Assembly (NCBI GenBank): GCA_020026275.1
Contig: JAHHQQ010000002.1
Coordinates: 62,001 to 126,000 of the forward strand
DNA from: Bacteroidales bacterium
Lineage (GTDB): Bacteria; Bacteroidota; Bacteroidia; Bacteroidales; UBA932
Direction of reading: 5' to 3'
DNA: 64,000 bases
The position numbers were made by a program, and so were the translations under genes. This document shows, piece after piece, positions 35,047 through 45,133 of the stretch. A model generated the notes under the pieces. It saw only the letters and a program-made list of their open reading frames with translations, had not been told where the DNA came from and did no database searches. How positions within the stretch are numbered: position 1 is the stretch's first letter; each line of letters opens with the position of its first letter.

Positions 35047-37809
35047 ATGGATTACGATTTCAAAAGCATAGAACAGAAATGGCAGGCCTATTGGGCAGGA
35101 CACAAGACCTTCAAGGCAGTGGAGGATGAGAGCAGACCAAAATATTATGTGTTGGATATGTTTCCTTATCCGTCAGGAGCAGGACTTCATGTTGGTCATC
35201 CGCTAGGATATATTGCCAGTGATATTTATACGAGATACAAGAGATTGAAGGGGTTCAATGTCCTTCATCCGATGGGTTACGATTCTTTTGGATTGCCGGC
35301 AGAACAATATGCTATCCAGACAGGGCAGCATCCGGAAATAACGACCAACAAGAATATTGCCAGATACCGTCAGCAGTTGGACCGGATAGGTTTTTCCTAT
35401 GATTGGGACCGAGAGGTGCGGACCTGTGATCCGAAGTTCTACAAATGGACTCAATGGGCTTTCTTGAAGATGTTTGAAAGCTATTATGATCAGAAACTCG
35501 ACAAAGCTATGCCGATTTCCAATCTGATTGACACTTTTGAGACCAGTGGAACAAACGGTGTTTCTGCTGCTTGTGGCGAGGAATTGTCTTTTACGGCGGA
35601 GCAGTGGAAGGCTATGTCGGAACAGGAGAAATCAAAGACATTGATGAACTATAGAATCGCTTACCAGGGAGAGACGTCCGTCAACTGGTGTCCGATGCTA
35701 GGAACAGTTCTTGCCAATGACGAGGTGAAGGATGGTCTCTCAGAGAGGGGGGGGTATCCGGTGGAACAGAAGAAGATGACTCAGTGGCAGCTCAGAGTTT
35801 CTGCTTATGCAGAACGTCTGCTCAATGATTTGGACCGTCTGGACTGGACTGATTCGCTGAAGGAGATGCAACGTAACTGGATTGGCCGTTCTTTGGGGAC
35901 AGAAGTTGTCTTCAAGACTCTTTGTGGAGAGAAGGAGCAGGATGTCACCGTCTTCACTACCCGTGTCGATACCATTTTCGGAGTCACGTTCATGGTACTT
36001 GCTCCAGAGAGTGACCTCGCCAGAGAATTGACTTTGCCAGAATGCAAGGAAGAAGTGGAAGAGTATATCGCTTATGTGAAGAAAAAGACTGAGAGGGAAA
36101 GAATCTCTGAAACCAAGACGGTAACCGGTGTATTTTCAGGTTCTTATGGCATCAATCCATTGACGGGAGAGAAGATTCCTATTTGGATTTCAGAATATGT
36201 ATTGGCAGGATATGGCACAGGTGCTATCATGGCTGTTCCAGCCCATGACAGCCGTGACTATGCATTCGCCCGCAAGTTCAATCTTCCGATTGTTCCGATT
36301 ATTGAGGGCTGCGATGTCAGTGAGCATAGCTTTGACGCCAAAGAGGGCAAGATGTGCAATTCCGGTTTCCTTGACGGCCTGGATGTCCAGGAGGCCATTC
36401 CTGTTGCCATGGACTATGTTGAGCGGCATCATCTCGGCCATCGAAAAGTAAATTATAGATTGAGAGATGCCATATTTTCTCGTCAGAGATATTGGGGTGA
36501 GCCATTCCCAATCTACTATAAAGACGGTATTCCTACACCAGTGCCATATGAAGACCTGCCATTGACTCTTCCGGAAATGACTGAATTCAAGCCGGCTGCT
36601 GGGGAACCGCCACTCGCCAATGCAAAAGATTGGACTTATAAGGGGTATCCGCTGGAAACCAGCACCATGCCGGGCTTTGCCGGATCCAGTGCCTACTATT
36701 TGAGATATATGGACCCTCATAATGACAATGCGCTTGTGGATAAGAAAGTCAATGACTATTGGCGTGATGTGGATCTGTATATCGGAGGCACCGAGCATGC
36801 TACCGGTCACTTGATTTATTCTCGTTTCTGGAACAAGTTCTTGTATGACTATGGTTATATCTGTGAGGATGAGCCGTTCAAGAAACTGATCAATCAGGGA
36901 ATGATCCAGGGCCGTTCAAACTTTGTCTATCGTATTGTCGGCACGAATAAATTTGTATCTTCGGGGTTGAAAGACCAGTATGAGACAACTGAAATCCATG
37001 TGGATATCAATCTTGTCCATAATGACAAGTTGGATTTGGAAGGATTCAAGCAATGGCGTCCAGAATTCAATGCCGCAGAATTTGTACTTGAAAACGGGGA
37101 ATACATTTGTGGATGGGCTGTTGAGAAGATGAGCAAATCCATGTACAATGTAGTCAATCCGGATGATATCTGTGACAATTATGGAGCAGATACCTTGAGA
37201 CTTTATGAGATGTTTCTCGGTCCGATTGAACAGTCCAAGCCATGGGATACCAAGGGCATTGACGGGGTCTGCCGTTTCCTGAAGAAATTCTGGAGATTTT
37301 TCTATGAAGGGGACACCCTGCTGCTGACAGACGAGAAGGCAACTCCAGAAGAGTTGAAGATTCTTCACAAGCTTATCGGCAAGCAGCAGGCGGATATTGA
37401 GAGTTTCTCTTACAATACTTCCATCAGTGCCTTCATGATAGCAGTCAATGATCTGGCTGATTTAGGTTGTCACAAGAGAGAGATTCTGGAACCGATGGTC
37501 ATTATGTTGTCTCCGCTTGCCCCTCATATTTCAGAAGAACTTTGGAGTGTGTTGGGATATGAGGAAAGCATTGCTTATGCTCATTATCCAGAATACAATG
37601 AAGCATATACGATTGAGAATACCTGCACTTATCCTGTCTCATTCAATGGAAAGACCCGTTTCACATTGGATCTTCCAAAGTCAATGAGCAAGGAAGAGGT
37701 TGAGGCAGCTGTCCGTTCATTGGAACAGACGAGCCGTCATGTTGGTGAAAAGTCCATTGCGAAAGTGATAGTGGTTCCTGGCCGTATTGTGAATATTGTT
37801 CTAAAATAA
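35047..37809 (+). CDS. leuS: Leucyl-tRNA synthetase
   Basis: LeuS charges tRNA-Leu with leucine. The 920-residue class I enzyme shows the HIGH-type motif in [17 protein letters not shown], a CP1 editing domain with [19 protein letters not shown] and [10 protein letters not shown], and [10 protein letters not shown] as KMSKS motif, followed by the anticodon-binding domain. The zinc-binding insertion seems minimal. It is 33 nt after the M28-TonB gene and is followed after 4 nt by a YitT gene, so it is likely part of a long plus-strand transcript. Confidence 0.97.
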   Translation: MDYDFKSIEQKWQAYWAGHKTFKAVEDESRPKYYVLDMFPYPSGAGLHVGHPLGYIASDIYTRYKRLKGFNVLHPMGYDSFGLPAEQYAIQTGQHPEITTNKNIARYRQQLDRIGFSYDWDREVRTCDPKFYKWTQWAFLKMFESYYDQKLDKAMPISNLIDTFETSGTNGVSAACGEELSFTAEQWKAMSEQEKSKTLMNYRIAYQGETSVNWCPMLGTVLANDEVKDGLSERGGYPVEQKKMTQWQLRVSAYAERLLNDLDRLDWTDSLKEMQRNWIGRSLGTEVVFKTLCGEKEQDVTVFTTRVDTIFGVTFMVLAPESDLARELTLPECKEEVEEYIAYVKKKTERERISETKTVTGVFSGSYGINPLTGEKIPIWISEYVLAGYGTGAIMAVPAHDSRDYAFARKFNLPIVPIIEGCDVSEHSFDAKEGKMCNSGFLDGLDVQEAIPVAMDYVERHHLGHRKVNYRLRDAIFSRQRYWGEPFPIYYKDGIPTPVPYEDLPLTLPEMTEFKPAAGEPPLANAKDWTYKGYPLETSTMPGFAGSSAYYLRYMDPHNDNALVDKKVNDYWRDVDLYIGGTEHATGHLIYSRFWNKFLYDYGYICEDEPFKKLINQGMIQGRSNFVYRIVGTNKFVSSGLKDQYETTEIHVDINLVHNDKLDLEGFKQWRPEFNAAEFVLENGEYICGWAVEKMSKSMYNVVNPDDICDNYGADTLRLYEMFLGPIEQSKPWDTKGIDGVCRFLKKFWRFFYEGDTLLLTDEKATPEELKILHKLIGKQQADIESFSYNTSISAFMIAVNDLADLGCHKREILEPMVIMLSPLAPHISEELWSVLGYEESIAYAHYPEYNEAYTIENTCTYPVSFNGKTRFTLDLPKSMSKEEVEAAVRSLEQTSRHVGEKSIAKVIVVPGRIVNIVLK

Positions 37810-37813
37810 AAAT

Positions 37814-38758
37814 ATGTTAAGTGCAAAGAAAATCAGTTCCGTATTGTGGGACTATTGCGTGCTTTCAATAGGTACTCTTCTATATTGTCTGGCGTGGACG
37901 TCATTCCTTATCCCGAATGGGATTGCCAGTGGTGGTCTGACAGGTGCATGTACAATTCTCAATTTTGCTACCGGCATACCTGTTTCCACCTCTTTTATCA
38001 TTGCCAATGTGTTCTTGCTGCTGATGGGCTTTCTGATTCTGGGCAATGCCTTCGGCTTCAAGACCATCTATGCGATCGGGCTTTCCACTGTCTTGTTGAG
38101 GTATCTTCCAGAATGTCATATGTTGCTGGCAACACCGGACAACCCGTTCCTGTATGTCGGAGACAATAACCGTATTCTGATTCCTGTCATCGGAGGTCTG
38201 ATGGAGGCAATCGGTATCAGCATGATCTTCAAGAAAGGGGGAAGTACTGGAGGTACAGATGTCATTGCATTGATTGTCAACAAATTCTGGCCGGTCTCTC
38301 CAGGAAAAGTGTACATGTTTCTGGATTTGATCATAATTGCCACTATCCTTCTGTTGCCAAATATGACAGTCAAGGACCTTCTCTTCGGTTATATCACCAT
38401 GTTTGTGTTTTCATTCTCTCTGGATGCACTTATTATGGGAACCAAGACCAGTATGCAAGTGCTTATCTTTACCGACAAGGAGCCGGAAATGTCCCATTAC
38501 ATCCTGAACCGGATGAACAGAGGCGTGACCGTCCTGAAGGCAATTGGAGGTTATTCCAGAGAGGAGAAAAATGTTTTGCTGATTATCATCCGTAAAACTC
38601 AGCTGCATGATCTGACCAAAGTGATCAAGAAGATTGACAAGGATGCTTTTGTCAGTATTTCTCAAGCAAGTGATGTCTATGGACGTGGATTTGAAGAAAT
38701 CAAGACCGGTATTGACAAGAAGTCGAAGAAGAAAGATGAGCAGAACGGAGATTCTTAA
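37814..38758 (+). CDS. YitT family membrane protein (first paralogue)
   Basis: The 314-residue protein has five to six N-terminal helices of the YitT/DUF161 type (IPNGIASGGLTGACTI, GGSTGGTDVIALIVNKF) and a soluble C-terminal DUF2179 domain (VTVLKAIGGYSREEKNVLLIIIRK). The family's function is not settled; transport is likely from the repeat pattern. It starts 4 nt after leuS. The gene that follows at 38799 is a paralogue with the same architecture, so the pair is a tandem duplication and may form a heteromer. The tail is Lys-rich. Confidence 0.88.
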   Translation: MLSAKKISSVLWDYCVLSIGTLLYCLAWTSFLIPNGIASGGLTGACTILNFATGIPVSTSFIIANVFLLLMGFLILGNAFGFKTIYAIGLSTVLLRYLPECHMLLATPDNPFLYVGDNNRILIPVIGGLMEAIGISMIFKKGGSTGGTDVIALIVNKFWPVSPGKVYMFLDLIIIATILLLPNMTVKDLLFGYITMFVFSFSLDALIMGTKTSMQVLIFTDKEPEMSHYILNRMNRGVTVLKAIGGYSREEKNVLLIIIRKTQLHDLTKVIKKIDKDAFVSISQASDVYGRGFEEIKTGIDKKSKKKDEQNGDS

Positions 38759-38798
38759 TACTGATGATTGACTGACCTTGAGAATATAGAATTTAAAG

Positions 38799-39812
38799 AT
38801 GAAAAACATTGTTTTGAAAAAATCCCTTTCGGGGCACTTGAAAGATTATCTCATTCTGACATTGGGCATTTTGATTTATGTCATTGCTTGGTCTGTTTTC
38901 CTGGTTCCAAACAATATGGTCGGAGGTGGTGTGACAGGTTGTAGCTCCATTTTGTATTATGCGTTCAACATTCCTATGGGATATTCATATTTTGCTTTGA
39001 ATGGAGTCCTGTTGATTGTTGGAGTTATTATGATTGGAGCAGGATTGGGTTTCAAGACCATTTATGCCATCATTCTGGCATCTGTCGGTCTGAACCTTTT
39101 CCAACAGATCATGCCAGTTGAAATCATTGATATTCTTGCCATCAAGAATGGTAAATTGATGTGTACTATCATGGGGGGCATGATGGCAGGTGCCGGTATC
39201 GGCATGTCTCTTTCTGTTGGTGGAAGTACGGGAGGAACTGATATTATAGCTCTTTGCATCAATAAATATAGGAATGTTTCACCGGGCAGGATCATCATGG
39301 TCTCAGATATCATGATCATCCTTTCTTCTCTGTTGTTCCCTTCTTATACTCCTGATGGAGAACTGGTGGAATTTGCAGACAAGATTACAACGGTAGTCTA
39401 TGGCTTGATTTTCGTGGCTGTGAACAGTTATGTGATTGATTTGTATTTGTCGGGCTCCAAACAATCTGTCCAAGTGTTCATCATGTCCCGGAAATATGCT
39501 GAATTGGCGGATGCTATTACAAATATTTTCCATCGTGGTGTGACCGTACTTCCTGCCAAGGGGTGGTATACTAAAAGTGAAAGTCAGATTCTGATGGTCA
39601 TTACCAGAAAGACGGATCTTAATCTTCTTCTCAAATATGTCAAGACGATAGACAGTGATGCGTTCTTGTCCGTATCATATGTTACCAGTGTCTATGGAAA
39701 AGGTTTTGATACCATCAAAGGGGCCAACATTGGTGAAAAGGGAAAGAAAGATGATCTGAAATCTGTTTCTTCTGAGAAAATTCCAGAGGCTCCGTTAAAA
39801 GAAAATCGATAA
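38799..39812 (+). CDS. YitT family membrane protein (second paralogue)
   Basis: The 337-residue protein matches its upstream neighbour domain by domain (VPNNMVGGGVTGCSSI, GGSTGGTDIIALCINKY, VTVLPAKGWYTKSESQILMVITRK). Compared with the first copy it has a longer loop before the last helices (SYTPDGELVEFADKITT) and a longer polar tail. Similarity between the two is clear but not close, so the duplication is probably old. The unit ends at the terminator at 39856. Confidence 0.88.
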   Translation: MKNIVLKKSLSGHLKDYLILTLGILIYVIAWSVFLVPNNMVGGGVTGCSSILYYAFNIPMGYSYFALNGVLLIVGVIMIGAGLGFKTIYAIILASVGLNLFQQIMPVEIIDILAIKNGKLMCTIMGGMMAGAGIGMSLSVGGSTGGTDIIALCINKYRNVSPGRIIMVSDIMIILSSLLFPSYTPDGELVEFADKITTVVYGLIFVAVNSYVIDLYLSGSKQSVQVFIMSRKYAELADAITNIFHRGVTVLPAKGWYTKSESQILMVITRKTDLNLLLKYVKTIDSDAFLSVSYVTSVYGKGFDTIKGANIGEKGKKDDLKSVSSEKIPEAPLKENR

Positions 39813-39855
39813 GATTTGACAAAAAACATAAAGAAATAGAAAATTTTAGCATTCC

Positions 39856-39890
39856 AGCTCGTCCATTTGCATAAAATGAACGAGCTTTTT
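39856..39890 (+). terminator. Terminator after the YitT pair
   Basis: AGCTCGTCCATTT (39856-39868), loop GCATA, AAATGAACGAGCT (39874-39886), one mismatch, then TTTT. The U tract runs straight into the -7 box of the next gene. Confidence 0.8.
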
Positions 39891-39893
39891 ATA

Positions 39894-39901
39894 TATTTTT
39901 G
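39894..39901 (+). promoter_or_regulatory. Predicted -7 element of the AraC-type regulator gene
   Basis: TATTTTTG matches TAnnTTTG; the region where a -33 box should be is inside the preceding terminator hairpin. Confidence 0.4.
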
Positions 39902-39947
39902 TTCACCTTAAAGCTTAGATGGATTAGAAATTAAATAGGAAATTTGT

Positions 39948-40952
39948 ATGAAGTTTATTTCAGAGGTGAAAAAAAATTGTTGTGACAGTGTCAGAATTTC
40001 AGCTGTTTCAGGATTGTTTTTCTGTACCATTTTCAGATTGGTCTTCAATGAATTCAATGTGGTCAATCTTATCTATGATTCAAGTATGGTTTGTGGAATC
40101 CTGCTTCTTTTGTCTACATTATTTCATGTGGACAAAAGAAGGGGGCGTTGGATTGTCCCGGCAGGAATTTCTCTGATCTTGGTTCTTCTTTGCATTTGCG
40201 AAATGTCGCTTCCTGAGGAGGCGCATGTGATCTGGAAGTCGGTCATTGAGATTCTCCTGCTTTTGTCTCACTGCATTTGGACAACAGCCAGATATTTCCG
40301 GCTGTTCGGTTCTGGCAATGGCTTCAACCTGTCTTATGACGGCTATGCGGTTGCTCAGATGATGACTCGAGTGCTTCTCTTCTGCTATTATGTCGTCATT
40401 GTCGTATGTTCTCTGCTGTCTTTCTGTAATGTGATCAGGTCCATTTTCCTGAATGTCGCTGTCTTGTGTCTGATTGTTCTTTTTCTGTGTTCTCTTCTCC
40501 TGCGAGAACGTTATGTTCCATTGGCAGGCCAAAAGCAGACACAGGAGGAGAAGCCGGTGGAAAAGGTGAAAGTTGCAGAAAAAAGAGTTGAAAAAGAGGA
40601 GTTGGCCATTTCGACTTTGTATGATCGTTTCCGTTATCTGATGGAAGAAAAGCGGCCATATTTATCAGAAAGCTGTCTGGTGGAGGACATTGCCCGTGAC
40701 CTTTTCACCAACAAGACCTATCTTTCTAAAATGGTGAATGATTGTACAGGAATGAGTTTTCCGAAATTGATCAATCAATATCGGGTAGAGTATTCCATGG
40801 AGCTGTACAAGAAAGACATGCATTTGAAAGTTTCGGAATTGGCGGAGATGTCAGGTTTCCACAGTACTGTTACGTTCAATATGGCATTCAAATGTTATGC
40901 GAACCGGACACCGAGCGAATGGTGTCGGGAATATCGGGCTTCACATTTTTAG
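39948..40952 (+). CDS. Membrane-bound AraC-family transcription regulator
   Basis: The 334-residue protein has six or so N-terminal membrane helices (about residues 15-190; e.g. VVIVVCSLLSFCNVI), a charged linker (EEKPVEKVKVAEKRVEKEE) and a C-terminal AraC double helix-turn-helix (about 230-330: LVEDIARDLFTNKTYLSKMVN, then LKVSELAEMSGFHSTVTFNMAFK). Membrane AraC proteins of this layout are frequent in Bacteroidota and are thought to respond to signals in or near the membrane. It stands alone: a terminator lies before it and a convergent pseudouridine synthase 23 nt after it. The target genes are unknown. Confidence 0.85.
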   Translation: MKFISEVKKNCCDSVRISAVSGLFFCTIFRLVFNEFNVVNLIYDSSMVCGILLLLSTLFHVDKRRGRWIVPAGISLILVLLCICEMSLPEEAHVIWKSVIEILLLLSHCIWTTARYFRLFGSGNGFNLSYDGYAVAQMMTRVLLFCYYVVIVVCSLLSFCNVIRSIFLNVAVLCLIVLFLCSLLLRERYVPLAGQKQTQEEKPVEKVKVAEKRVEKEELAISTLYDRFRYLMEEKRPYLSESCLVEDIARDLFTNKTYLSKMVNDCTGMSFPKLINQYRVEYSMELYKKDMHLKVSELAEMSGFHSTVTFNMAFKCYANRTPSEWCREYRASHF

Positions 40953-40975
40953 GAATGTCTTGGAAAAGCCGTCAA

Positions 40976-41707
40976 TTAGAGCTGTATTCCTTTCCAATCA
41001 GGGGGGAGTGGAGCTGTAATGTTCAGTTCTGTTTTCTTTACAGGGTGCATGAAGCTGATCTTGCCGGCATGCAGACAGATTCCACCATTGCTGTTTGATC
41101 TGGGAGCCCCATATTTCAAGTCTCCTTTGATGACACATCCGATTCCTGCCAGTTGGCATCTGATCTGATGGTGTCTTCCTGTCAATAGCTGCACTTCCAA
41201 CAAGTGGTAACGTTCTGTATGGGCAATCAGTTTGTAGATGAGTTTGGCCAGTTTGGCATCTTTTCTTTTGTTGGGGGGTTGACAGATGAAACTTTTATTC
41301 ATCTTCTCATTCCTTACAAGATAGTCATCTAGTTCCGCTTCAGGAATTTCAGGGGATTTGCATACTAATGCATAATAGGTTTTGTGAACATTGCCTTCTC
41401 TAAAGAGGGCCGTCATTCTTTCCAGTGACTTGGAAGTTTTGGCCAGCACGATAATGCCACTGACAGGTCTGTCCAGGCGATGGGGGACTCCAAGGAACAC
41501 TTTGCCTGGTTTCCCGTCTCTTTGGGCGATGAAAGCCTTGTATGCATCTGCAATGGTCGGGTCGCCGGTTTTGTCTCCTTGGGCTATTTCTCCGACTTTC
41601 TTGTTGATGACCAGCAGGTGGTTGTCCTCATATAGGATTCTTGATTCCAAATCTCGGTATGTTTCCGGATTCAGGACCGGATATTCGTGATTGACTCTTT
41701 CTTCCAT
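40976..41707 (-). CDS. RluA-family pseudouridine synthase
   Basis: The 243-residue enzyme (start at ATG 41707; an in-frame extension to 41809 crosses the predicted promoter) has the catalytic RluA motif PHRLDRPVSGIIVLAKTSK with its Asp, and VQLLTGRHHQIRCQLA near the C-terminus. There is no S4 domain, so it resembles the short RluA/RluC-like group that modifies rRNA or tRNA; the target uridine cannot be named. Confidence 0.88.
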   Translation of the reverse strand: MEERVNHEYPVLNPETYRDLESRILYEDNHLLVINKKVGEIAQGDKTGDPTIADAYKAFIAQRDGKPGKVFLGVPHRLDRPVSGIIVLAKTSKSLERMTALFREGNVHKTYYALVCKSPEIPEAELDDYLVRNEKMNKSFICQPPNKRKDAKLAKLIYKLIAHTERYHLLEVQLLTGRHHQIRCQLAGIGCVIKGDLKYGAPRSNSNGGICLHAGKISFMHPVKKTELNITAPLPPDWKGIQL

Positions 41708-41767
41708 GTCTGTAATTTGTATTCCAGGAAAAGAGGTCCCGGAACATTGATTTGATTTTGAATGTGA

Positions 41768-41775
41768 CAAATATA
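41768..41775 (-). promoter_or_regulatory. Predicted -7 element for the rluA-like gene
   Basis: TATATTTG on the minus strand, 61 nt before the ATG; the -33 region holds only a partial match. Confidence 0.4.
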
Positions 41776-41952
41776 GTAATAATGATAAGAAATAAATACA
41801 ATTTGTCATATATGAAACTCATATTTACGCTTGTACTGATTAATTTCGTGACATTTTGACATATCACAGAAAGTGGCACAACATTGGTAAATATGAACAG
41901 CGTCGGATGGTCCATCAGGAGTGTGAAGTTCAGATGGAGGTCTTGACAGGAA

Positions 41953-41960
41953 TAAGTTTG
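41953..41960 (+). promoter_or_regulatory. Possible dnaK -7 element
   Basis: TAAGTTTG matches TAnnTTTG; a leader of about 21 nt would carry the AAGGAG ribosome-binding site at 41974-41979. No CIRCE repeat is visible, so heat-shock control by HrcA is not supported here. Confidence 0.35.
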
Positions 41961-41987
41961 AAAATAATGAAATAAAGGAGAAATATT

Positions 41988-43868
41988 ATGGGAAAAATTA
42001 TTGGTATTGACTTGGGTACAACCAACAGCTGTGTTGCTGTCATGGAAGGAAACCAGCCTACAGTCATCATAAACAATGAAGGTCAGAGAACGACTCCATC
42101 TGTGGTCGCATTTACCGAAGGTGGAGAAAGGAAAATCGGCAGCCCTGCAAAACGTCAGGCAATCACCAATCCAATCAATACAGTGTTCTCTATCAAGAGA
42201 TTCATGGGTGAGAACTTTGATCAGGTTTCAAAAGAAGTTGGTTCAGTCCCTTACAAAGTTGTAAAGGGTGACAACAATACGCCAAGAGTGGATGTCGAAG
42301 GTCGTCTTTATACTCCACAGGAGATTTCTGCGATGATTCTTCAGAAGATGAAGAAGACAGCGGAAGAGTATCTTCGTCAGGAAGTGACAGAGGCTGTGAT
42401 TACAGTTCCAGCCTATTTCTCAGATTCTCAGCGTCAGGCAACTAAGGAGGCAGGCAAGATTGCAGGTCTGGATGTGAAACGTATCATCAATGAGCCGACG
42501 GCAGCCGCTTTGGCGTATGGTCTGGACAAGCAGAACAAAAATATGAAGGTGGCTGTCTATGACTTGGGTGGTGGTACTTTTGATATCTCCATCATGGAAT
42601 TGGGAGACGGCGTATTTGAAGTGAAATCAACCAATGGTGACACTCATCTCGGTGGTGATGACTTTGATCAGAAGATCATTGACTGGTTAGCTCAGGAATT
42701 TGCTGCTGAGAACGGTGGCTCTGACTTGAAGAAAGACCCTATGGCTCTTCAAAGATTGAAGGAAGCGGCTGAGAAAGCGAAGATTGAGCTTTCCAACATG
42801 AATTCTACAGAAATCAACCTTCCTTACATAATGCCGGTGGACGGTGTTCCAAAGCATCTTGTCAAGACATTGACTCGTGCCAAGTTCGAGCAGCTTTGTG
42901 ACGACTTGTTTGAAAGAAGTATCGAACCATGCCGCAAGGCATTGCAGGATGCTCGTCTGAATGCATCTGACATTGATGAAATTCTGCTGGTCGGCGGTTC
43001 AACCCGTATTCCAAAGGTTCAGGAGATTGTCAAGAACTTCTTCGGCAAAGAGCCTAACAAGAGCGTCAACCCAGACGAGGTAGTAGCAATCGGTGCATCT
43101 ATCCAGGGTGGTGTCCTTGCCGGTGACGTGAAGGATGTCCTTCTGTTGGATGTCACTCCACTTTCTCTCGGTATTGAGACCCTTGGTGGTGTGATGACCA
43201 AACTGATTGAGTCCAATACAACAATTCCGACACGTAAATCAGAGACTTTCTCTACTGCCGCTGATAACCAGCCTTCCGTAGAAATCCGTGTTCTTCAGGG
43301 TGAGCGTCCAATGGCCAAAGACAATAAGCAGATTGGTGTCTTCCATTTGGATGGCATTGCTCCTGCTCCAAGAGGAATTCCTCAGATTGAGGTTACTTTC
43401 GATATTGATGCCAACGGTATCTTGAATGTTACAGCCAAAGACAAGGCTACTGGCAAAGAGCAGAAGATACGTATCGAAGCTTCTTCAGGTCTTACTGATG
43501 ACGAAATCCAGAAGATGAGAGATGAAGCAAAAGCAAATGAAGCCGCCGACAAGGCTGAGAAGGAAAGAGTTGACAAAATCAACAGTGCAGATGCAATGTG
43601 CTTCCAGTCAGAGAAAAATCTCAAGGAATATGGTGACAAGATTCCTGCAGATAAGAAGGGAGCCATTGAAAGTGCTCTGGCAAGTTTGAAAGAAGCTGTC
43701 AAGGCTCAGAATCTGAACGATATTGACACTTGCAACAAGCAGCTTGAAGAAGCATGGCATGCTGCTTCAGAGGATATGGCAAAGGCAGCACAGGCGGGGC
43801 AGGCAGGCCCTCAGGGGCCTCAGGCGGGTCCACAAGGTCCTAATGAGCAGGGACCGGATGAGCAGTAG
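41988..43868 (+). CDS. dnaK: Chaperone DnaK (Hsp70)
   Basis: DnaK is the ATP-driven cytosolic chaperone. The 626-residue protein has [18 protein letters not shown] (phosphate loop 1), [13 protein letters not shown] (loop 2), [13 protein letters not shown], the linker [16 protein letters not shown] and a substrate-binding domain ending in a Gly/Pro/Gln-rich tail (AGPQGPQ repeats, 600-626). It does not end in the EEVD-like tail of some homologues. dnaJ and grpE are not adjacent. A clear AAGGAG lies 9 nt before the ATG. Confidence 0.97.
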   Translation: MGKIIGIDLGTTNSCVAVMEGNQPTVIINNEGQRTTPSVVAFTEGGERKIGSPAKRQAITNPINTVFSIKRFMGENFDQVSKEVGSVPYKVVKGDNNTPRVDVEGRLYTPQEISAMILQKMKKTAEEYLRQEVTEAVITVPAYFSDSQRQATKEAGKIAGLDVKRIINEPTAAALAYGLDKQNKNMKVAVYDLGGGTFDISIMELGDGVFEVKSTNGDTHLGGDDFDQKIIDWLAQEFAAENGGSDLKKDPMALQRLKEAAEKAKIELSNMNSTEINLPYIMPVDGVPKHLVKTLTRAKFEQLCDDLFERSIEPCRKALQDARLNASDIDEILLVGGSTRIPKVQEIVKNFFGKEPNKSVNPDEVVAIGASIQGGVLAGDVKDVLLLDVTPLSLGIETLGGVMTKLIESNTTIPTRKSETFSTAADNQPSVEIRVLQGERPMAKDNKQIGVFHLDGIAPAPRGIPQIEVTFDIDANGILNVTAKDKATGKEQKIRIEASSGLTDDEIQKMRDEAKANEAADKAEKERVDKINSADAMCFQSEKNLKEYGDKIPADKKGAIESALASLKEAVKAQNLNDIDTCNKQLEEAWHAASEDMAKAAQAGQAGPQGPQAGPQGPNEQGPDEQ

Positions 43869-43891
43869 TTCGGCCGATAATGCTTAGACAT

Positions 43892-43925
43892 AAAAAAGGA
43901 TGACTTGAAAAAGTCATCCTTTTTT
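43892..43925. terminator. Strong bidirectional terminator after dnaK
   Basis: AAAAAAGGATGACTT (43892-43906), GAAA tetraloop, AAGTCATCCTTTTTT (43911-43925): 15 perfect pairs with terminal A and T runs, between convergent dnaK and the CYTH gene. Confidence 0.92.
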
Positions 43926-43951
43926 ATTGTCGCCTGTCCGTCAAAAGGGCA

Positions 43952-44485
43952 TTACCATTCCGTGAAGGGATGTCGGGTCAGCTCTGAATTGTAGTAACGC
44001 GGATCTCCAGTCACTTCTTTTCCCAACCACTCAGGAGCGACCAGCTCTTCTTTTTCCGACCCCAACTCTATTTCAGCAACCGTAAGGCCTTCATTTTTGC
44101 CAAAAAACTCATCTACCTCGAAAAACCGACCGTTGTGCTGGTCTGTCGAATGGGGACGCTTTGTTTCTGTTTGTCCAGCTCCTGCGGGAAATGTGGTTGT
44201 GGCTGGAATGATATATCGGTCTTTGATGATGATACCGCCGGTACAGAGCTGCATGAGATCTTTGGCCTCTTCAACAGGAATTTCTTTTTCCCATTCCAAT
44301 CGGCTCAGCCCATTGGAAGAAGGTCCTTTGATGGTAAGCCATGCCTTTTCTCCACTGGTTCTCACTCTTACAGTCCGTCCTTCTGAACGGCAAATGTAGC
44401 CCTGTTCCATATGCAGGCAGGAAGTGGCCAGCAATTTGTATTTTTCTCCACAAACAAGAAATTTTCTTTCAGTTTCAATATGCAT
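43952..44485 (-). CDS. CYTH-domain triphosphate tunnel metalloenzyme-like protein
   Basis: The 177-residue protein begins with the CYTH hallmark IETERKFLV (ExExK, the metal and triphosphate site) and continues with GRTVRVRTSG, AWLTIKG, RLEWEKEIP, FFEVDEFFG and VAEIELGSE, a full tunnel fold. Bacterial members of this short class hydrolyse inorganic triphosphate or related compounds. Between RYIIP and GRFFEVDEF there are about 25 polar residues (TETKRPHSTDQHNG) where close relatives, as I remember them, have a short turn. It is last of a minus-strand run with nadD and gmk, 6 nt after nadD. Confidence 0.85.
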   Translation of the reverse strand: MHIETERKFLVCGEKYKLLATSCLHMEQGYICRSEGRTVRVRTSGEKAWLTIKGPSSNGLSRLEWEKEIPVEEAKDLMQLCTGGIIIKDRYIIPATTTFPAGAGQTETKRPHSTDQHNGRFFEVDEFFGKNEGLTVAEIELGSEKEELVAPEWLGKEVTGDPRYYNSELTRHPFTEW

Positions 44486-44491
44486 TTTTTT

Positions 44492-45130
44492 TTACATTAG
44501 ATATTGTGACATATCTTTTCCTTCTTCCAGTCCTTTCCTTATTTCGGTGGAAGAAATATTAATGACCGGTGCATCAATGGCACGGATATGATAGGTGTTG
44601 CGAAGGCGTTCCTCGAGATTGACAACTTCTTCGGAACCTGCTACGTTGGCATCCATGACATATGGTTCTGGATGATTCAGATAGTGTTGGATGAGGTCCA
44701 TATGAAGTTGCCGCAGGTCAGTTCCTGTTCTTGGATAGACGACGACACCATAATCGGACAAAATGCGGGAATAATGCTTCCATTGTCTGATGCAAGAGAG
44801 ATTGTCTCCACCAATGACCAAGGTGAAGTCGTTGTACGGTTCCCGTGCTTTGAGTGCATCCAATGTTTTGATGGTGTAGGATGGTCCAGGCATTTTGAGT
44901 TCAATGTCATCTACTTTGACTTTCAGGTCAGGATGACGTCGGATGGCTTCCGCAGCGGCTTCATAGCGGGTTATTGCCGAATCGGCACTAATCGTCGTCT
45001 TCAACGGGTTCTTGGGTGAAATGACAAGATATACCCAGTCAAACAGGCCTTCTTGAGTGAGATATCTCATGATAGCCTCGTGTCCGATATGGAGAGGATT
45101 GAAAGAACCGGAGTATACAGCAATCTTCAT
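44492..45130 (-). CDS. nadD: Nicotinate-nucleotide adenylyltransferase NadD
   Basis: NadD adenylates nicotinate mononucleotide in NAD synthesis. The 212-residue protein has YSGSFNPLHIGHEAI (nucleotidyltransferase GxFxPxHxGH motif) and, near the end, INISSTEIRKGLEEG (the SSTxIR motif). VISPKNPLK and VIGGDNLSCIRQWK match the substrate-binding loops. It starts 3 nt after the gmk stop. The order gmk-nadD is common in this order by my recollection. Confidence 0.94.
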   Translation of the reverse strand: MKIAVYSGSFNPLHIGHEAIMRYLTQEGLFDWVYLVISPKNPLKTTISADSAITRYEAAAEAIRRHPDLKVKVDDIELKMPGPSYTIKTLDALKAREPYNDFTLVIGGDNLSCIRQWKHYSRILSDYGVVVYPRTGTDLRQLHMDLIQHYLNHPEPYVMDANVAGSEEVVNLEERLRNTYHIRAIDAPVINISSTEIRKGLEEGKDMSQYLM

Positions 45131-45133
45131 ATT

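Noticed and set aside
41782..41859. 25-codon hydrophobic frame (MIRNKYN...) in the rluA-dnaK gap
   Set aside because: No promoter, terminator or ribosome-binding site frames it, and it overlaps the divergent rluA promoter region.
41869..41886. TGGCAC-N4-TTGG before dnaK resembled a sigma-54 promoter
   Set aside because: The GG-to-GC spacing is one base short and the -12 GC is GG. No activator site is seen.
41708..41987. Search for CIRCE (HrcA) inverted repeat before dnaK
   Set aside because: No TTAGCACTC-N9-GAGTGCTAA or close variant is present.
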